From Malus domestica (lineage: Eukaryota > Streptophyta > Magnoliopsida > Rosales > Rosaceae), in the NCBI RefSeq assembly GCF_042453785.1, contig NC_091676.1, forward strand, positions 565,501 through 629,500: DNA of 64,000 bases, read 5' to 3'. Below the pieces are notes generated by a model. It saw only the letters and a program-made list of their open reading frames with translations. It had not been told where the DNA came from and searched no databases. A program made the position numbers and the translations under genes. Within the stretch, counting starts at the first letter, position 1. The number at the start of each line of letters is the position of its first letter. Shown piece by piece: positions 34,555-45,286 of the stretch.

Positions 34555-34935
34555 CTTAGCATGTCTTATGACTTTAATTCCAATTGCCTCTTCAAGCTCC
34601 CTAGCTTTTGAACCATCATGCTTATATTCATAAAGCCCTAACCATGAAACCAAAATTACTACCTTGACAAACAAACATAACCAACAACAAAAACAACTAA
34701 AATTTTCAAATGGGCACTGCCAAAAATTACCAGCCGAGTTACTGAAGACAGCGATATCAGGTCCGAAAACTAATTTCCACTATTCCAACGAAGATCCAAC
34801 AGGGTCCCAAAGCGTCAAGGAATAAGGTGCAATGATAGTATTATCCTCGTCGAACACCCTATCTATGTAATTCAGGCCAATCAATGTACCTAATATGCAC
34901 ATCTATTGCCTTTGATTTTATCCTTTTTGAATCTG
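34555..34935 (-). pseudogene. PGPP1-like HAD phosphatase fragment
   Basis: On the minus strand: IDVHIRYIDWPELH (about 34905-34863), then VFDEDNTIIAPYSLTLWDPV and FGPDIAVFSNSAG (34862-34731) with a donor G|GTAATT. The next exon 34637-34555 reads GLYEYKHDGSKARELEEAIG then IKVIRHA. This is the core of plant phosphatidylglycerophosphate phosphatase 1, a HAD-family enzyme of plastid phosphatidylglycerol synthesis, as I recall At3g58830 and its relatives. The first HAD Asp block (DKDNT in the family) reads DEDNT. In-frame stops follow HR in PELHR and precede WKLVF, and the C-terminal third is absent. The splice site between the two pieces is still in phase, so it was copied as genomic DNA with its intron. 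Confidence 0.7.
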
Positions 34936-35149
34936 AAAAGGAGTATGCAGTAAACTGAATTCTTTTAAGAATTGTATCCTTTTCAATAATTTCAACATAA
35001 ATCCCCAAAATCACAAAAATGAAATTTCAACAGAAAACCCATTTAGAAAGGAAATTTACACATCTACACACATAATATTTAAACCACAAAAATACCCACC
35101 CCAAATCAGCTGAAGAACTTAGCCGTAAACGCTACCTTTTCAGGGCCAA

Positions 35150-35265
35150 AACTCTAAATTGCGTACCTTGAGTAGAGAGAGCTTCAGAAAACGACGCCGT
35201 TGGCGAACCAGCCTTTGATGCGGCTGCGGCACATGTGGTGGCGGTTCAATTTCGCCTGATTCACA
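35150..35265 (-). other. Exon-like segment of unknown origin
   Basis: Minus strand: acceptor GTGAATCAG at about 35260, open to a donor CAAG|GTACGC near 35165. It lies between the PRR fragment and the PGPP1 fragment in the same direction. The reading EIEPPPHVPQPHQRLVRQRR is not recognised. It may be a third captured piece in a chimeric transcript. Confidence 0.3.
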
Positions 35266-35596
35266 ATACAAAAAGGGTGTAAATACAACAATGAAACAAC
35301 TTTTATCAGTAAGATTAAGACTAAAATTGCTGCATTTTAACATATCACGTACAACATGAAAATCACACACAATGTTTTGTATGATTAACTACAATCAATT
35401 ACTATTTCTTAATTTTGAATCCAGTAACTCTAGAACTTCAATTAAAACTAAACTCTGAGATCCAAATATCATCAAAATTCATCAAAACCAAAATTTTCAG
35501 CAAATTAAACAAAAACCCAAATCTTTATTCAGCAAAATCCCCTAAAAAATTTCCAAAATCGAAAACTTTAAGAAAATTAAAGCAAAACCCACTAAC

Positions 35597-35718
35597 CTTT
35601 GTAGCTACATTCCTGAGAAGCACAACTATAATATGCCTGGTGGAGTCATCAGCTTTCACCAGCAACACTCGCATGTTCATAATCGGCAGTAGCTTCTACC
35701 ACCGCATCGTCCCGACAG
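35597..35718 (-). pseudogene. Pseudo-response regulator (PRR) receiver-domain exon fragment
   Basis: Minus strand reads MRW, a stop, KLLPIMNMRVLLVKADDSTR, HIIVVLLRNVATK, then a donor GTTAGT. Plant clock PRR proteins of the PRR5/PRR9 type have [33 protein letters not shown] here. The match covers the start of the receiver domain (beta 1 and the DD pair). The next receiver exon with the pseudo-phosphoacceptor is not found nearby. The stop and isolation mark it as a dead fragment. Confidence 0.68.
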
Positions 35719-35940
35719 AAGAATCGCACTTGCTGCGTTCTTCTCCGGAGAAAACAGAGAGCCACAATGTTAGTGAAGCTGGAGAGTTTGGAAAATCTCT
35801 CAATATCTTCTTCTCATCCTGATATTAGCCCTTGGATCTCGTTGGAGTTGACAGAAATCAACGAAGCCCTGTGCGATTTCATCGTTGTGAGCTGTGAGAG
35901 AGAATACGATGGTCACATCACGATTTTATCACCTGAAGGT

Positions 35941-36018
35941 CATGGGATCTGGGGAGGAAGAGAAAGAGAGTGATGAAGAGCATGGGATCTGGGGAGGAAG
36001 AGAAGAGAGTGATGAAGA
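35941..36018. repeat. 40-bp tandem repeat, with a third unit at 36308-36347
   Basis: CATGGGATCTGGGGAGGAAG followed by AGAAAGAGAGTGATGAAGAG occurs twice in tandem (second unit 2 bp shorter). A third copy, GGGATTTGGGGAGGAAGAG onward, is 290 bp downstream. Confidence 0.85.
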
Positions 36019-36899
36019 GCATGGGTGGTACGCCCAATCGGTCCACAAACAGAGAAAACAGTAATTTGACAAAACAGTGCAGGAATTATAAAGGAGAAGA
36101 GAAGAGAATAGAGGCTGAAAAGGAAAGAAGAGTCAATATCATTCCTGCCCATTTCAGAATAAAACACATTATTTATACACATCTGAATAAGGAAACCCTA
36201 GCGTCAAACAAGCTGGGCCTTGAGCAAAACTTAGTTGGAGGCTAACAAGTGTGGGCTGGGATAAAGAGCTAAAAGGTCCAAACAAGATGGTCAGGATGGT
36301 CCTAACAACGGGATTTGGGGAGGAAGAGAAAGAGAGTGATGAAGAGCAATCGGAGCGAGGACGCTTTCCGACGGCTATATTCATCGCCGAGGGCGCGGTT
36401 GCCAGCCATCGATGTACCTCCAGTACGCATCCGGCTGTGATTGAGGCTTGTGACTGTCACTATATGCTTGGTTTGCGGGCTCCACAGCAAGAGACATGGG
36501 AGGGCGCCGAGGAGAGGAAGATTATGGTTTCAGTAAAGGAGAGAGGAAGTGAGAGAGAGAGAGAGGTGAAGATGCAGTCAATGCTCCTTTCACAAAACCA
36601 AACGCCCATCCCTCAATCACCCACAACAGCCTTGATTTGAGGATAAAAAAATCAACCCTAAATCCCTTTTTGGTAGCTTCAGTGCTCACTTCTCTCTCTC
36701 CCTTCCCCTCCCTGCCATCCTACGCCTATGTCCCTCTCTCTGCAACCCATGCTTTTTTGGCAGCATCACTCCACCTAACCCACCCCAATTAAACCGCCCC
36801 CACTCCTCCCTCTCTCTCTCTGTCTCGCTCTATCTCTCAGAGGAGGCATGGCCTCCCATCCCCGAAACCCTCAATGAATGACAACAAAAGATAATAATA

Positions 36900-38320
36900 T
36901 TCAAGTGGGGCTAGGGTTTGTCTTGCGCAGGATATTACACAGCGGGTAAGATCATGCACTGAGTGCAATGTTCAACCTGCATGTCATGGCCCTCTTAATT
37001 CTCCTGAATTGTGTCTGATCCTCTCAATCAAAAGATACAAACAAAGAAGTTGAACAATTTGAGTAAAAAAGGGCAGCCAAGACTGTGTACTTGGGAGCAA
37101 GTGTAGGCCTAAATGCAACTAATGTGAGCTGGCTGATGCAGGTAACGTGGGAATTCAGAGCAACCTGTAGCCGGTACGCAGGGCTTTTTGGTTATCTTAA
37201 AATTGTGTTTTGCAAATTAGGGTCTTGTCATTGCTATTGCGAAGAAGGACATTGTTCACCGTCGAGAAAAAGTATACGTGTGATGTACATTATTCCTTGT
37301 TGGCTGTGCACGTAATCAACGGTGGTTAAAGGGTTAACCAGAGCTGTCCATTTAGGGGTTTATGAATTGAATGGGTTTCAATGCGATCCAGGCTTACAGC
37401 TTCATGTGGCACAGAAAGTGAAGGGCTTGTTTATGGATTGGAAGATCAATAACGTGATTCTGCTTCATGCATGCACTGACTGCATTGATACCCTACCAAA
37501 CCCTATTAATTTGGCACCAAGACGATCTTGAAAAAAAGTACCACACGTTCTTGTGTGATTTGAATCTGAATAATTACATTTGTCTGAGATGATGTTTTTC
37601 TATACGGATGAGCATTTTAACCAAGTGAAATGCAATCTTTACTTTTTTTGTTAAGATGCAAATTTTAGTTTCAAATTTAATAACACACTTATTAAATTGA
37701 AAATACTTATAAGGATAGCTGTTAATTGTCTTATATGTCATAACTATCATTTTAATTGGGCTTAAGGCGTACATGTTTTTCTAGTTTAAAGATTGATTTG
37801 AGTTACTGAGTGTCTATGTAGAAATGATTACGAATAAAGTAGTGGAGATTGCATAAATAATGGCATAAAAACACATGTTACACAACTCAATGGTAGAATG
37901 GTAAATACCAAAAATGATTTTAAAAAGACATTTTTGACATCAATCAATAGTAAAAAGTAAGAATAAAAGTTTAATCCTAAAAAAAACATTTAAAGTACAT
38001 GCAACTGTTGAGTTGCAATTAAATCTTGCTATTCATATTGATATGTAATTTTAGGTTCAAATTCAAGAACCTACTCGTTAAATTTAGAATTTGGAGATGC
38101 AATTAAAAAAAAACCTGACTCTAACAAGTGGAAGCCAGCCTCGTATCCCACACTAGTTCACCAACCAAATAGAAAATATTTATAAATATAGTTGTTAATT
38201 TCCTCATATGTCATAGCTATTTTTTTAGTTAGTCTTAAATGGTTCATGCTTTTCTAGTTAAGAATTAAGTTGAGTTGATGGGTTGTAGAAATGACTACAC
38301 ACAAAGCAAATCATCTAACA
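36900..38320. repeat. Dispersed repeat, inverted relative to 56865-57965
   Basis: Matching landmarks in reverse order at the distant copy: CTCTCAATCAAAAGA with AAGAAGTTGAACAATTTGA, TGTGGCACA followed by GGGCTTGTTTATG, CCACACGTTCTTGTGTG, TCATATGTCATA and TCTAGTTAAGAATTAAGTTG. Within this copy the last section is itself duplicated (37670-37800 and 38165-38300). ORFs inside (37085-37315, 37322-37531) match no family I know. A related piece is at 44740-44890. Confidence 0.6.
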
Positions 38321-38707
38321 TATGATATCACATATCATTTGACACATCAAATGATATATTATTACAAAAAGTTTACCCCATAGCGGTTTTCGGAAAGCCG
38401 GGCCAAGCCAGCCCGACCCAATGTTGTTAAAATATTTGTCCTGCTACTAAATCACCCGAGTTGGATGCGAGAAAATTATGAATACGTTGATATATTTATG
38501 AATAGTATGTGATGGGTTCTATAAGTACATATGCAAACTAAAATTCAGGTTTCAATCGAAAGAAAGAAATCCTAATGTTCTAACATAACAGACTACCTGA
38601 AAGTTTGAAACAGAGCATTTGCTCCCAAACGCCGGGATTAAATTTCGATCTGTACAGTTATACAACAGAAAATTTTGAAGTCGAATATTCAAGAGACCGG
38701 TAATATT

Positions 38708-40534
38708 CTACGTAACCTTAAAGCTACCTTGCAGCCATTTGACCTGCATTTCCAGGCCGGAATCTGTCAAGGCTTTCAAGGCGGACCGATATAACCTCCC
38801 ATCCAACTCTGCCCCTTCCGCTTTCATATCTCTCAAAAGCTTCACCAGTTCATCAATCCGGCCCGTCTTGGAAAAAATTGCGACCATCATTCCAGCCAAA
38901 GCCTTGTCCAAAACACCCCCTTGAACCCTAAACTCATGGTAATATTTCATACACATTTCGTACTCCCCTGCCTTGTTGTAAGCACCTATAATCGTCGTGT
39001 AGCTTACCTTATCCGGCGCTATCTTCCTTCGCTTCATTTCCGTCCAAATCTTCGAAACTTGCCTCAAATTCTTGTCCCTTCCATGCATATCCATCAAAGA
39101 ATTGTATATCCATACGTTTGGCTTACACCCTCTTTCCTTCATTTTCGCCACGAGCCTCATTGCGTCTCTTGGCCTCCCCGTTTTCCCATACATGACAACC
39201 ATGCTAGAATAAGCCACAACACATTTACCAAACCCCTTTTCCTCCATCTCCTCAAAAACCTTTTCTGCTTTCGAGTGAAGCCCTAGGCGGCAATAGACAT
39301 TGATGATTGACGCATATGTCACTTGCCCTGGCTGGCAGCCCATCGACACCAACTCTTCGAAAACTTTAACTGCAGTCAGGAGCCGGTTTTTCCTAGAGAA
39401 GCCACTGACAACCGCACAACATATATTGTCCGAAACCCTGATATTCGCACCCTTCATCGCCTTAACTACCCCGAGAGTCTTCTCCGTCAACCCTTCTTCC
39501 ACATACATTGATATCATTCTTAAAAACGGATTCGGATCCTTCAACATTTTCTTGCTCTCTCCTTCTTCAAAAAGCTCTTCAGCCACCTCCACTTCTCGAA
39601 TGCTCGCGAAGGAACAAATCAGCACAGAGTAAATCTTCGAAGAGTCTAAAGGAACTCCACTCTTCGTCACACTTCGAAAAGTTTCAAGAGCTTCAAAAGG
39701 CCTTCCCAATTTGCACAGCGACTCGCATAAAATTCCGTATATTTGAGTTGAAAATGGTGCCAAATCTAATTCCCTACTTTTCAGCTCTTCATACAATTCA
39801 ACAACTTTTCTACAATCACCCTTTTTCAAATAAGCTTCCATGATCAGGCAATAACATCCAGAATTCGCAGCAATTCCATCGGATTCCATCCGTTCAAACA
39901 CGGAAATCGTGCTCTTAAACATATGAAGCTCATTATATCCTCGCATCGCTGAATCAAAAGCCGGGACAGCGACATCATTTCCATGCTCACTAAACACATC
40001 AAGCAAAGTCCTAACAATTTTGAACTTCCTAGCTCTAATGCAGCTAGTGACCAATCTAGAGCAAGTATAACCATCAGGCACTACATTATAATTCTTAAAA
40101 TCCTCACAAACCAAAGTAAACAAACCCCATTTCTTGGAACGGATCAAGTGCCTTATCAGCTGCTCCAATGTTGATTTGTTTGGTCTGAATTCGGCCTTCT
40201 TTCGCGCTTTCTCGTACTCTTCATATGCGTAATCTTCGGTTTGAGGGTTTTGAAACAACCGACAGAGTAAGTTGTTCAAGTCATCGGCATCCGGCGACGG
40301 AGCTGGACATTCTTCTGGGGATTTTTGTAATTTTATGTCCAATTCAACGACGGGAAAATTGGTGGAGTTTACATTGAAAACTCTGATATTACTGTAGCTG
40401 CTGGTGGGAAGATTGGAAGAGAATAAATTGGTTTTGAATGATGCGATGAAGTTGAATTTGCGGGGATTTTTGGATGAAATTACGCGAGCAGAAGACCAGT
40501 CTGCTGAAGTTGCAGCAGAACTGGCGATGGACAT
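38708..40534 (-). CDS. P-class PPR protein, At5g13770-like, plastid (608 aa, intronless)
   Basis: Organelle RNA-binding protein: 35-residue helical repeats bind single-stranded organellar transcripts. The single-exon 608-codon frame is typical of plant PPR genes. Residues 1-70 are rich in Ser, Ala and basic residues with few acids, fitting a chloroplast transit peptide. About eleven PPR motifs follow from roughly residue 155, for example PDGYTCSRLVTSCIRARKFK, PGQVTYASIINVYCRLGLHS, KPNVWIYNSLMDMHGRDKNL and PDKVSYTTIIGAYNKAGEYE. No E, DYW or SMR domain follows. The closest protein I recall is Arabidopsis At5g13770. A TATA box (40597-40606) lies about 65 bp upstream of the ATG. Confidence 0.95.
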   Translation of the reverse strand: MSIASSAATSADWSSARVISSKNPRKFNFIASFKTNLFSSNLPTSSYSNIRVFNVNSTNFPVVELDIKLQKSPEECPAPSPDADDLNNLLCRLFQNPQTEDYAYEEYEKARKKAEFRPNKSTLEQLIRHLIRSKKWGLFTLVCEDFKNYNVVPDGYTCSRLVTSCIRARKFKIVRTLLDVFSEHGNDVAVPAFDSAMRGYNELHMFKSTISVFERMESDGIAANSGCYCLIMEAYLKKGDCRKVVELYEELKSRELDLAPFSTQIYGILCESLCKLGRPFEALETFRSVTKSGVPLDSSKIYSVLICSFASIREVEVAEELFEEGESKKMLKDPNPFLRMISMYVEEGLTEKTLGVVKAMKGANIRVSDNICCAVVSGFSRKNRLLTAVKVFEELVSMGCQPGQVTYASIINVYCRLGLHSKAEKVFEEMEEKGFGKCVVAYSSMVVMYGKTGRPRDAMRLVAKMKERGCKPNVWIYNSLMDMHGRDKNLRQVSKIWTEMKRRKIAPDKVSYTTIIGAYNKAGEYEMCMKYYHEFRVQGGVLDKALAGMMVAIFSKTGRIDELVKLLRDMKAEGAELDGRLYRSALKALTDSGLEMQVKWLQGSFKVT

Positions 40535-40596
40535 TGGAGGAGATAAGGCCGTTGAAGGCTTGGATGAAATGAGTGGGACGAAGACTGTGCCTCTTG

Positions 40597-40606
40597 TGTA
40601 TATATA
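40597..40606 (-). promoter_or_regulatory. TATA box of the PPR gene
   Basis: GTATATATAC, about 65 bp upstream of the PPR start codon, giving a leader of roughly 30-40 nt. Confidence 0.6.
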
Positions 40607-40734
40607 CCCTATCCCAAACTGGATTTTTTGCCCTGCGTGTAAATCATATGAGCCACTCGTAATGCGACACTTGGAAAATTCAAGGACGTAGAGATATATC
40701 TGTTAAAACAAAGGCCACGTGACGTCCATTGACA

Positions 40735-40995
40735 CGGGGATAGGATCCTCTTCGGATTTCTTCTAGGACACGTTTCTTCTTTTCTATTTCTTTCATCTGG
40801 ATCCTTTGGACCCTTCAATCATGTCCATTCAACTGAAACCCCGTTCATTCAACCGAAAATCGATCGGTAAAAAACAAAAAGAGAAGAAGAAGAAAGAAGA
40901 AGAAGCAACCAAACCGCCAAGAAGAAAGAAGAAGAAGAAACGTGTTGTGTGAGGATCCAGGTGGAAGAGATCCGAAGAGGATCCTACTCCCATAA
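40735..40995. repeat. Imperfect inverted repeat (AGGATCC ends)
   Basis: GGATAGGATCCTCTTCGGAT at 40738 and its inverse ATCCGAAGAGGATCCTACTC near 40985 bound an A/G-rich centre. MITE-like, upstream of the PPR gene. Confidence 0.55.
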
Positions 40996-41319
40996 CACGA
41001 CCAAAGAGTACGAAGATTATTTTCTTTTCGGTCAAAATGAATCTCCTGCAACGCATGTCACTGTGGCAATCATTTTCTTTGGGTCAAAATGAATCCCGTG
41101 TCACACATGTTAATGTGGCCTTTTTGTTACTAAAATTAATGGGAGATTCGAACTGAGTGTTCTGGTTACGGATGTAAAGGTGAATATTTTTTAAGTTAAA
41201 AGTCATTTGTTACACTAATAATATAAACAAATTATATGAATCAAATGACGATTTTCAAAGAAAAACGTACATATTTATCTTTTATACATCCTATCTATAG
41301 TCACTTTTGGTCTTCGATC

Positions 41320-42120
41320 TTTCTGATTCAGAAGGAGAGCCAGCAGAGGATCGACCCCGTAAGAAATCGAAGATACACTTTGGCAGTGATGATGAAGGTG
41401 AGAGAGAATAACAATATCACTGCGTTTATCAGGAATCTCTGGAGGGATATTCACCTCTGTTGCTGACATTGGTTGTGCTGCTCTGGGTTTCACTGATTTG
41501 CTGGGATGAACAATATCACTCAACTGCTGCGGCGGGAGTTTTATGACGCCCTTAAAAGCAGGAGCTGCTGCAAATCTCGTAGCATAAATGTGAATGTGCT
41601 AGCTGCTGCAGAAGATCGGAAATACTATGGTAATTGCAAGTTTTGGGGTCAATTGTTCAAGGTTCATGTGTTCAGATGCAATCTTTGTGGACATAAAAGC
41701 CAACCAGTGCAGGGATGACAGATTGACATCTATGGAAAATTGTTTCCTAAGCCGCCCGTCCTACAAGCTTCACACCCTAAATCTGTTGAAGCAGGAACTA
41801 ATCGATCTAGCAGTCGTGCCAATTCTGAGGAGGGGAGGAGTTGTAAGATTCTGCCTTCAGACTCTGGTGCGGGTTGAATCATTAGAGGCTAGTGTTGGGG
41901 ACCGTCAAAATGCAGGTGAGGAACATTGCGCATCCAACGAGTCAAATCCAAAGTCTTCGCATGCTGATGCCGCTTCTGCATCCCAGCATGGAAGCAGTAA
42001 GGAAACTGGAAACCAGGGGAAGAACTAGGACAAGAACAAGTAAGTCGCTGCCGCTTCTGGATCCCAATGTGGCAGCGCTGGAAATCAGGGGAAGAAGGGG
42101 AAGAAGGGCAAGAAATAGCC
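41320..42120 (+). pseudogene. Decayed coding-like sequence of unknown family
   Basis: Several plus-strand frames read like protein pieces: SDSEGEPAEDRPRKKSKIHF, RKYYGNCKFWGQLFKVHVFR, IYGKLFPKPPVLQASHPKSV, GSSKETGNQGKN and a Lys/Gly-rich end GNQGKKGKKGKK. Frames change repeatedly and stops lie between them. It looks like the remnant of one charged nuclear-type protein, but I cannot name it. Confidence 0.3.
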
Positions 42121-42341
42121 AATGTATATGTAAGTGCTTAAGCGCTAATTAGCAGCTACTTAATCCGAAGCTAATCACCCGCAAGAACTTGACGCTTCTT
42201 TTTATATAAAATCACAAATTATGAAGTAGAATTATAAAGGTTCAAAATTTTTATTAATTGGATTGAAATGTAACAATTTTCTTCTTTCAAGACAACAGAT
42301 GAACAAAACGAGCCTTTAAACAGAGGCAGAGCCTCAAAAAC

Positions 42342-43370
42342 TCAATTCTCGTCACTCCCGAATAGCTTGACCCTCGACAATGGCTTCCTCAAGTACCCAT
42401 CCACCTCAAACTTCTTCGGTGAAAGCTGCCGGTACTTCTCAAATTGCTCCGTCGCCTCTGCATTCCGATCAAGCAAACTGTAAATCATCCCACGGCAAAA
42501 GTACGGCCGGAAGTCTTTCGGGTCTTCCTTCACCAATTCATTGTAGCTTTTCAATGCGTCCTCCACATTCTTCTGCAAGAACTGAACCTGCGCCATTATC
42601 AATTTAACGTCCCGAGCCTCCTTGGCCTTGTTCTCCTCTTCCGCAACCTGCAATGCGTCCTCCAACCGCTTGATCACGGCCTCACCTTCGCCACAGCGGT
42701 CCATCAGCAGGGCGTTCTCGAACAACGCCTCGAAGGACAAGGGGTTCGCGGCGAGTATTTCCTCGAACACTTGGCGGGCGCTTTTATTTTCGCCCATTTC
42801 GCTGAGAAGCCTCGCCATCATGAACTTCCACTCGGTGTTGGAGGGCTGCGCCGCGACCAAGCGCTGCAGGATCTTGAGCGCCTCGTCGTCCTCGCCGTTT
42901 TCAAGCTTCTGCTGCAGAAGCGATTTCAGGGCACTGATGGCTTCCGAATTCGAACCCAGGAAGTCGGACAATGGCGATGAGGATTGGTTGTTCTCGTTAT
43001 CTGTGACCTGGGTCGGCGCTTCTTCGGTCAATGTCGGCGGAGGTTCGGCTATGGCGAGCAAAGTCGATGACTTGGTGGTGAACACGGCGGCGGTGACTCC
43101 GATGAGAATGGCGGTTTTGGCGTACTGTTTAAGAGTTTGAAGAATCGGGCTTGGGTTGTTGTGGGTGTTACCTGGGAGGAGGGGGCGGTGGTGGTGGGCG
43201 GCGGAGGAGGCTATGACTTTGAGGGCAGGGACATTGTGGGAATTGTGGGAATGGGGAGGGTCAAAACGGAGAAGGGAAGGTTGGGTTGGTTTACTGGGAA
43301 TGAGTTTGTATTGGAAGAGAGATGAGGATGTAGAGAAGGAGGAGGAAGCGAGAGTGGAGGAGGAGTTCAT
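42342..43370 (-). CDS. SG1: SLOW GREEN 1-type chloroplast TPR protein (342 aa)
   Basis: SG1 is a chloroplast tetratricopeptide-repeat protein needed for early chloroplast development and greening (Arabidopsis At3g18420, from recall). Single exon. Residues 1-75 are Ser/Pro/His-rich with almost no acids, a transit peptide. A hydrophobic stretch TAILIGVTAAVFTTKSSTLL near residues 88-110 may be a membrane segment or thylakoid-type signal. From about 140 the C-terminal half is TPR-like: SNTEWKFMMARLLSEMGENK, NPLSFEALFENALLMDRCGE, KDFRPYFCRGMIYSLLDRNA. It ends RVKLFGSDEN as in its relatives. The antisense open frames over 42380-43404 are GC-rich shadows. Confidence 0.92.
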   Translation of the reverse strand: MNSSSTLASSSFSTSSSLFQYKLIPSKPTQPSLLRFDPPHSHNSHNVPALKVIASSAAHHHRPLLPGNTHNNPSPILQTLKQYAKTAILIGVTAAVFTTKSSTLLAIAEPPPTLTEEAPTQVTDNENNQSSSPLSDFLGSNSEAISALKSLLQQKLENGEDDEALKILQRLVAAQPSNTEWKFMMARLLSEMGENKSARQVFEEILAANPLSFEALFENALLMDRCGEGEAVIKRLEDALQVAEEENKAKEARDVKLIMAQVQFLQKNVEDALKSYNELVKEDPKDFRPYFCRGMIYSLLDRNAEATEQFEKYRQLSPKKFEVDGYLRKPLSRVKLFGSDEN

Positions 43371-43404
43371 GGTTGAGCCGGCGGGTGAGGAGTGGCGGAG
43401 ATGA

Positions 43405-45286
43405 CAAGGTTTGGGAGGTTTTGTTTGGGGTTTCGGTGGTAGGTGGGGGAGGAGTCAGAGTGCGACTTTTACTTTTAGCGACAGTTGGTGTGGTTAAATT
43501 CTTTTTTTTTTGTAGTTCAAAATTTAGGTCTCGTTCTTTTTTTGCTTGATTATATATTACACCGACTTTTAAAAGGAGCCATCGGTTTGTTAATTTCAAA
43601 TTTCATTTGATACTAATTTATTCGACCATTTACAATTTTTTCACATTACATTATGAAGTTTTAAAATTATATTAACTCATGTCTTCTATTTGTTTAATTG
43701 TATGATTATCTGCCAAATTGATGATGGGGGGACTCATTTTTGGGTTGCATGGAAGCCACGTTTTGCATTGACTGAGACTAAAGCGTGAGGGCAGTTGTCG
43801 TTTTGGCATACAAACCGTGGGGGCAATCCTGAGCTTGAACAAATGTCTAGTATCGTTGGATGGATCTAGAGCCTATGGATCAATTGATCCGGCCCGTTAA
43901 AATTTGATAAAACGGCTACAAACAGATTGTCTCACAAAAAGTTATAATAATTATAGCCGTTAGATCAAATTTCAATGGGCCGGATCAATTGATTCCCAGG
44001 CTCTGGATCCTTAGATCCGGAGAGAATCTGGATCCTTGTTGAATCGTCTGGGCCGTATATGTTCCTCCGGTCTACGGCACCTTGCAGAACAAAAGAAACA
44101 ATGTTGTCTTAGGGTGTTCGTGGGAGAGAAGGGTTGGTGGTGGCTAAGGTAATGAAAAAGGAGACCGAGAAGAACATGTCGTTATAATTGTGTTTTTTGT
44201 ACAATGTAGGCTTGAAAGACTAGTAATGATCGATGCATTCTGATGCTTTAGTTTTGCAACTCTCCTGCGTTAATCTTGTAGTTTTTTGCTCGTTTTTTTT
44301 CAATACAAAATCGATCATCATTCAGTACCACATTATTGCAATGCAACTTTTCTTTGCTGAATATCTACGATTTAAAGGCCTTTCTCTGATCTAGTCATCT
44401 GCAATAAACTGCTCCTTGTCAACTTATTTTTGGTGTGCTCTTGTTGTGCGGTAAAGAAGGCCGTAGCTCCAGTCCTTGTAGATTTGAGTTGCAGTGTCTC
44501 GATGTGACAAAATATAAAAGGTATTATATCTTGCTATGTTACAAAAGACAGAAGCGGGTTATAGAATTATGATATTACTTCTTGCTGTCGATCAAAGATA
44601 GTAGACCCCAATGAAGCATTGTTCATTTTTGTCCGTAGGAAGACCTTGTTCATTCCTGTCTATATATTTTGAAATGATTTTTTTTTTTTCAATTCAAAGT
44701 AGGGTGATCAACAAAAGTTGATAAAAAGATAGTAATACAGAGGGATACAAGGAAATTAATAGCCATCTCAATAAATATTTTCTATCTTGCTGGTCATCGA
44801 GTTAGCTTCCACTTGTTAAAGTAAAAGAAAATTTACTTGCATCTCCAAGTTTTGACTCGTTAAATAATAGAATGTGAAATCCCTTTCCCAGAATTCACTT
44901 ACAATCATTATATCTCATATTTCGGGAATTTATTGTTATTTTTGTTAAATTTTGTTTTTTTAGTTAGTTATTGTTCGATTGTGACATAAGCAGCGGGGAA
45001 GGGTGGTTGCTAGGGATTTGCCCATTGTGAGGCTAAGTCATCCTCTTCCTTATCCGTTGTAAAAAAAAAAAAAACAATTATAAGGGTACATGTAAGTGAA
45101 TTAAAACTTTAAGAGGTGTTAACGTAATATTTCAAACGTTCAAGTGGTGTTAACGTAATTAACCCAAATAAATAGGTCTTAAATTTGGTTATTTTTCCAT
45201 ATTTCACTCATAAGTTCATATAACAAAACGTGAAAACGCCAAAAAAAAAAAAAAAAGAAGGAAAAATCGAGGCAATCGAAAAGAAA
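43405..45286. other. Intergenic with MITE and repeat pieces
   Basis: Upstream of SG1. Contains a GGATC-type MITE (43855-44035) and a fragment related to the 36.9-38.3 kb repeat (44740-44890). No gene seen. Confidence 0.4.
43855..44035. mobile_element. MITE, family 2 (GGATC ends)
   Basis: Long TIRs: GGATCTAGAGCCTATGGATC at the left and GGCTCTGGATCCTTAGATCC at the right. The core has AGTTATAATAATTATAGCCG. It is the best-preserved of the three copies in the window. Confidence 0.78.

Noticed and set aside
35415-35822. 135-codon plus-strand ORF
   Set aside because: Low-complexity Lys/Asn-rich and antisense to the PRR fragment, where the minus-strand reading is clearly the receiver domain.
36251-36640. 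129-codon plus-strand ORF
   Set aside because: Built on purine-rich repeat units (GGAAGAGAAAGAGAG); no domain or splice support.
38739-39843. Plus-strand ORFs of 61-121 codons
   Set aside because: Antisense shadows of the intact PPR gene.
42380-43404. Plus-strand ORFs of up to 178 codons
   Set aside because: Antisense shadows of the GC-rich SG1 coding sequence.
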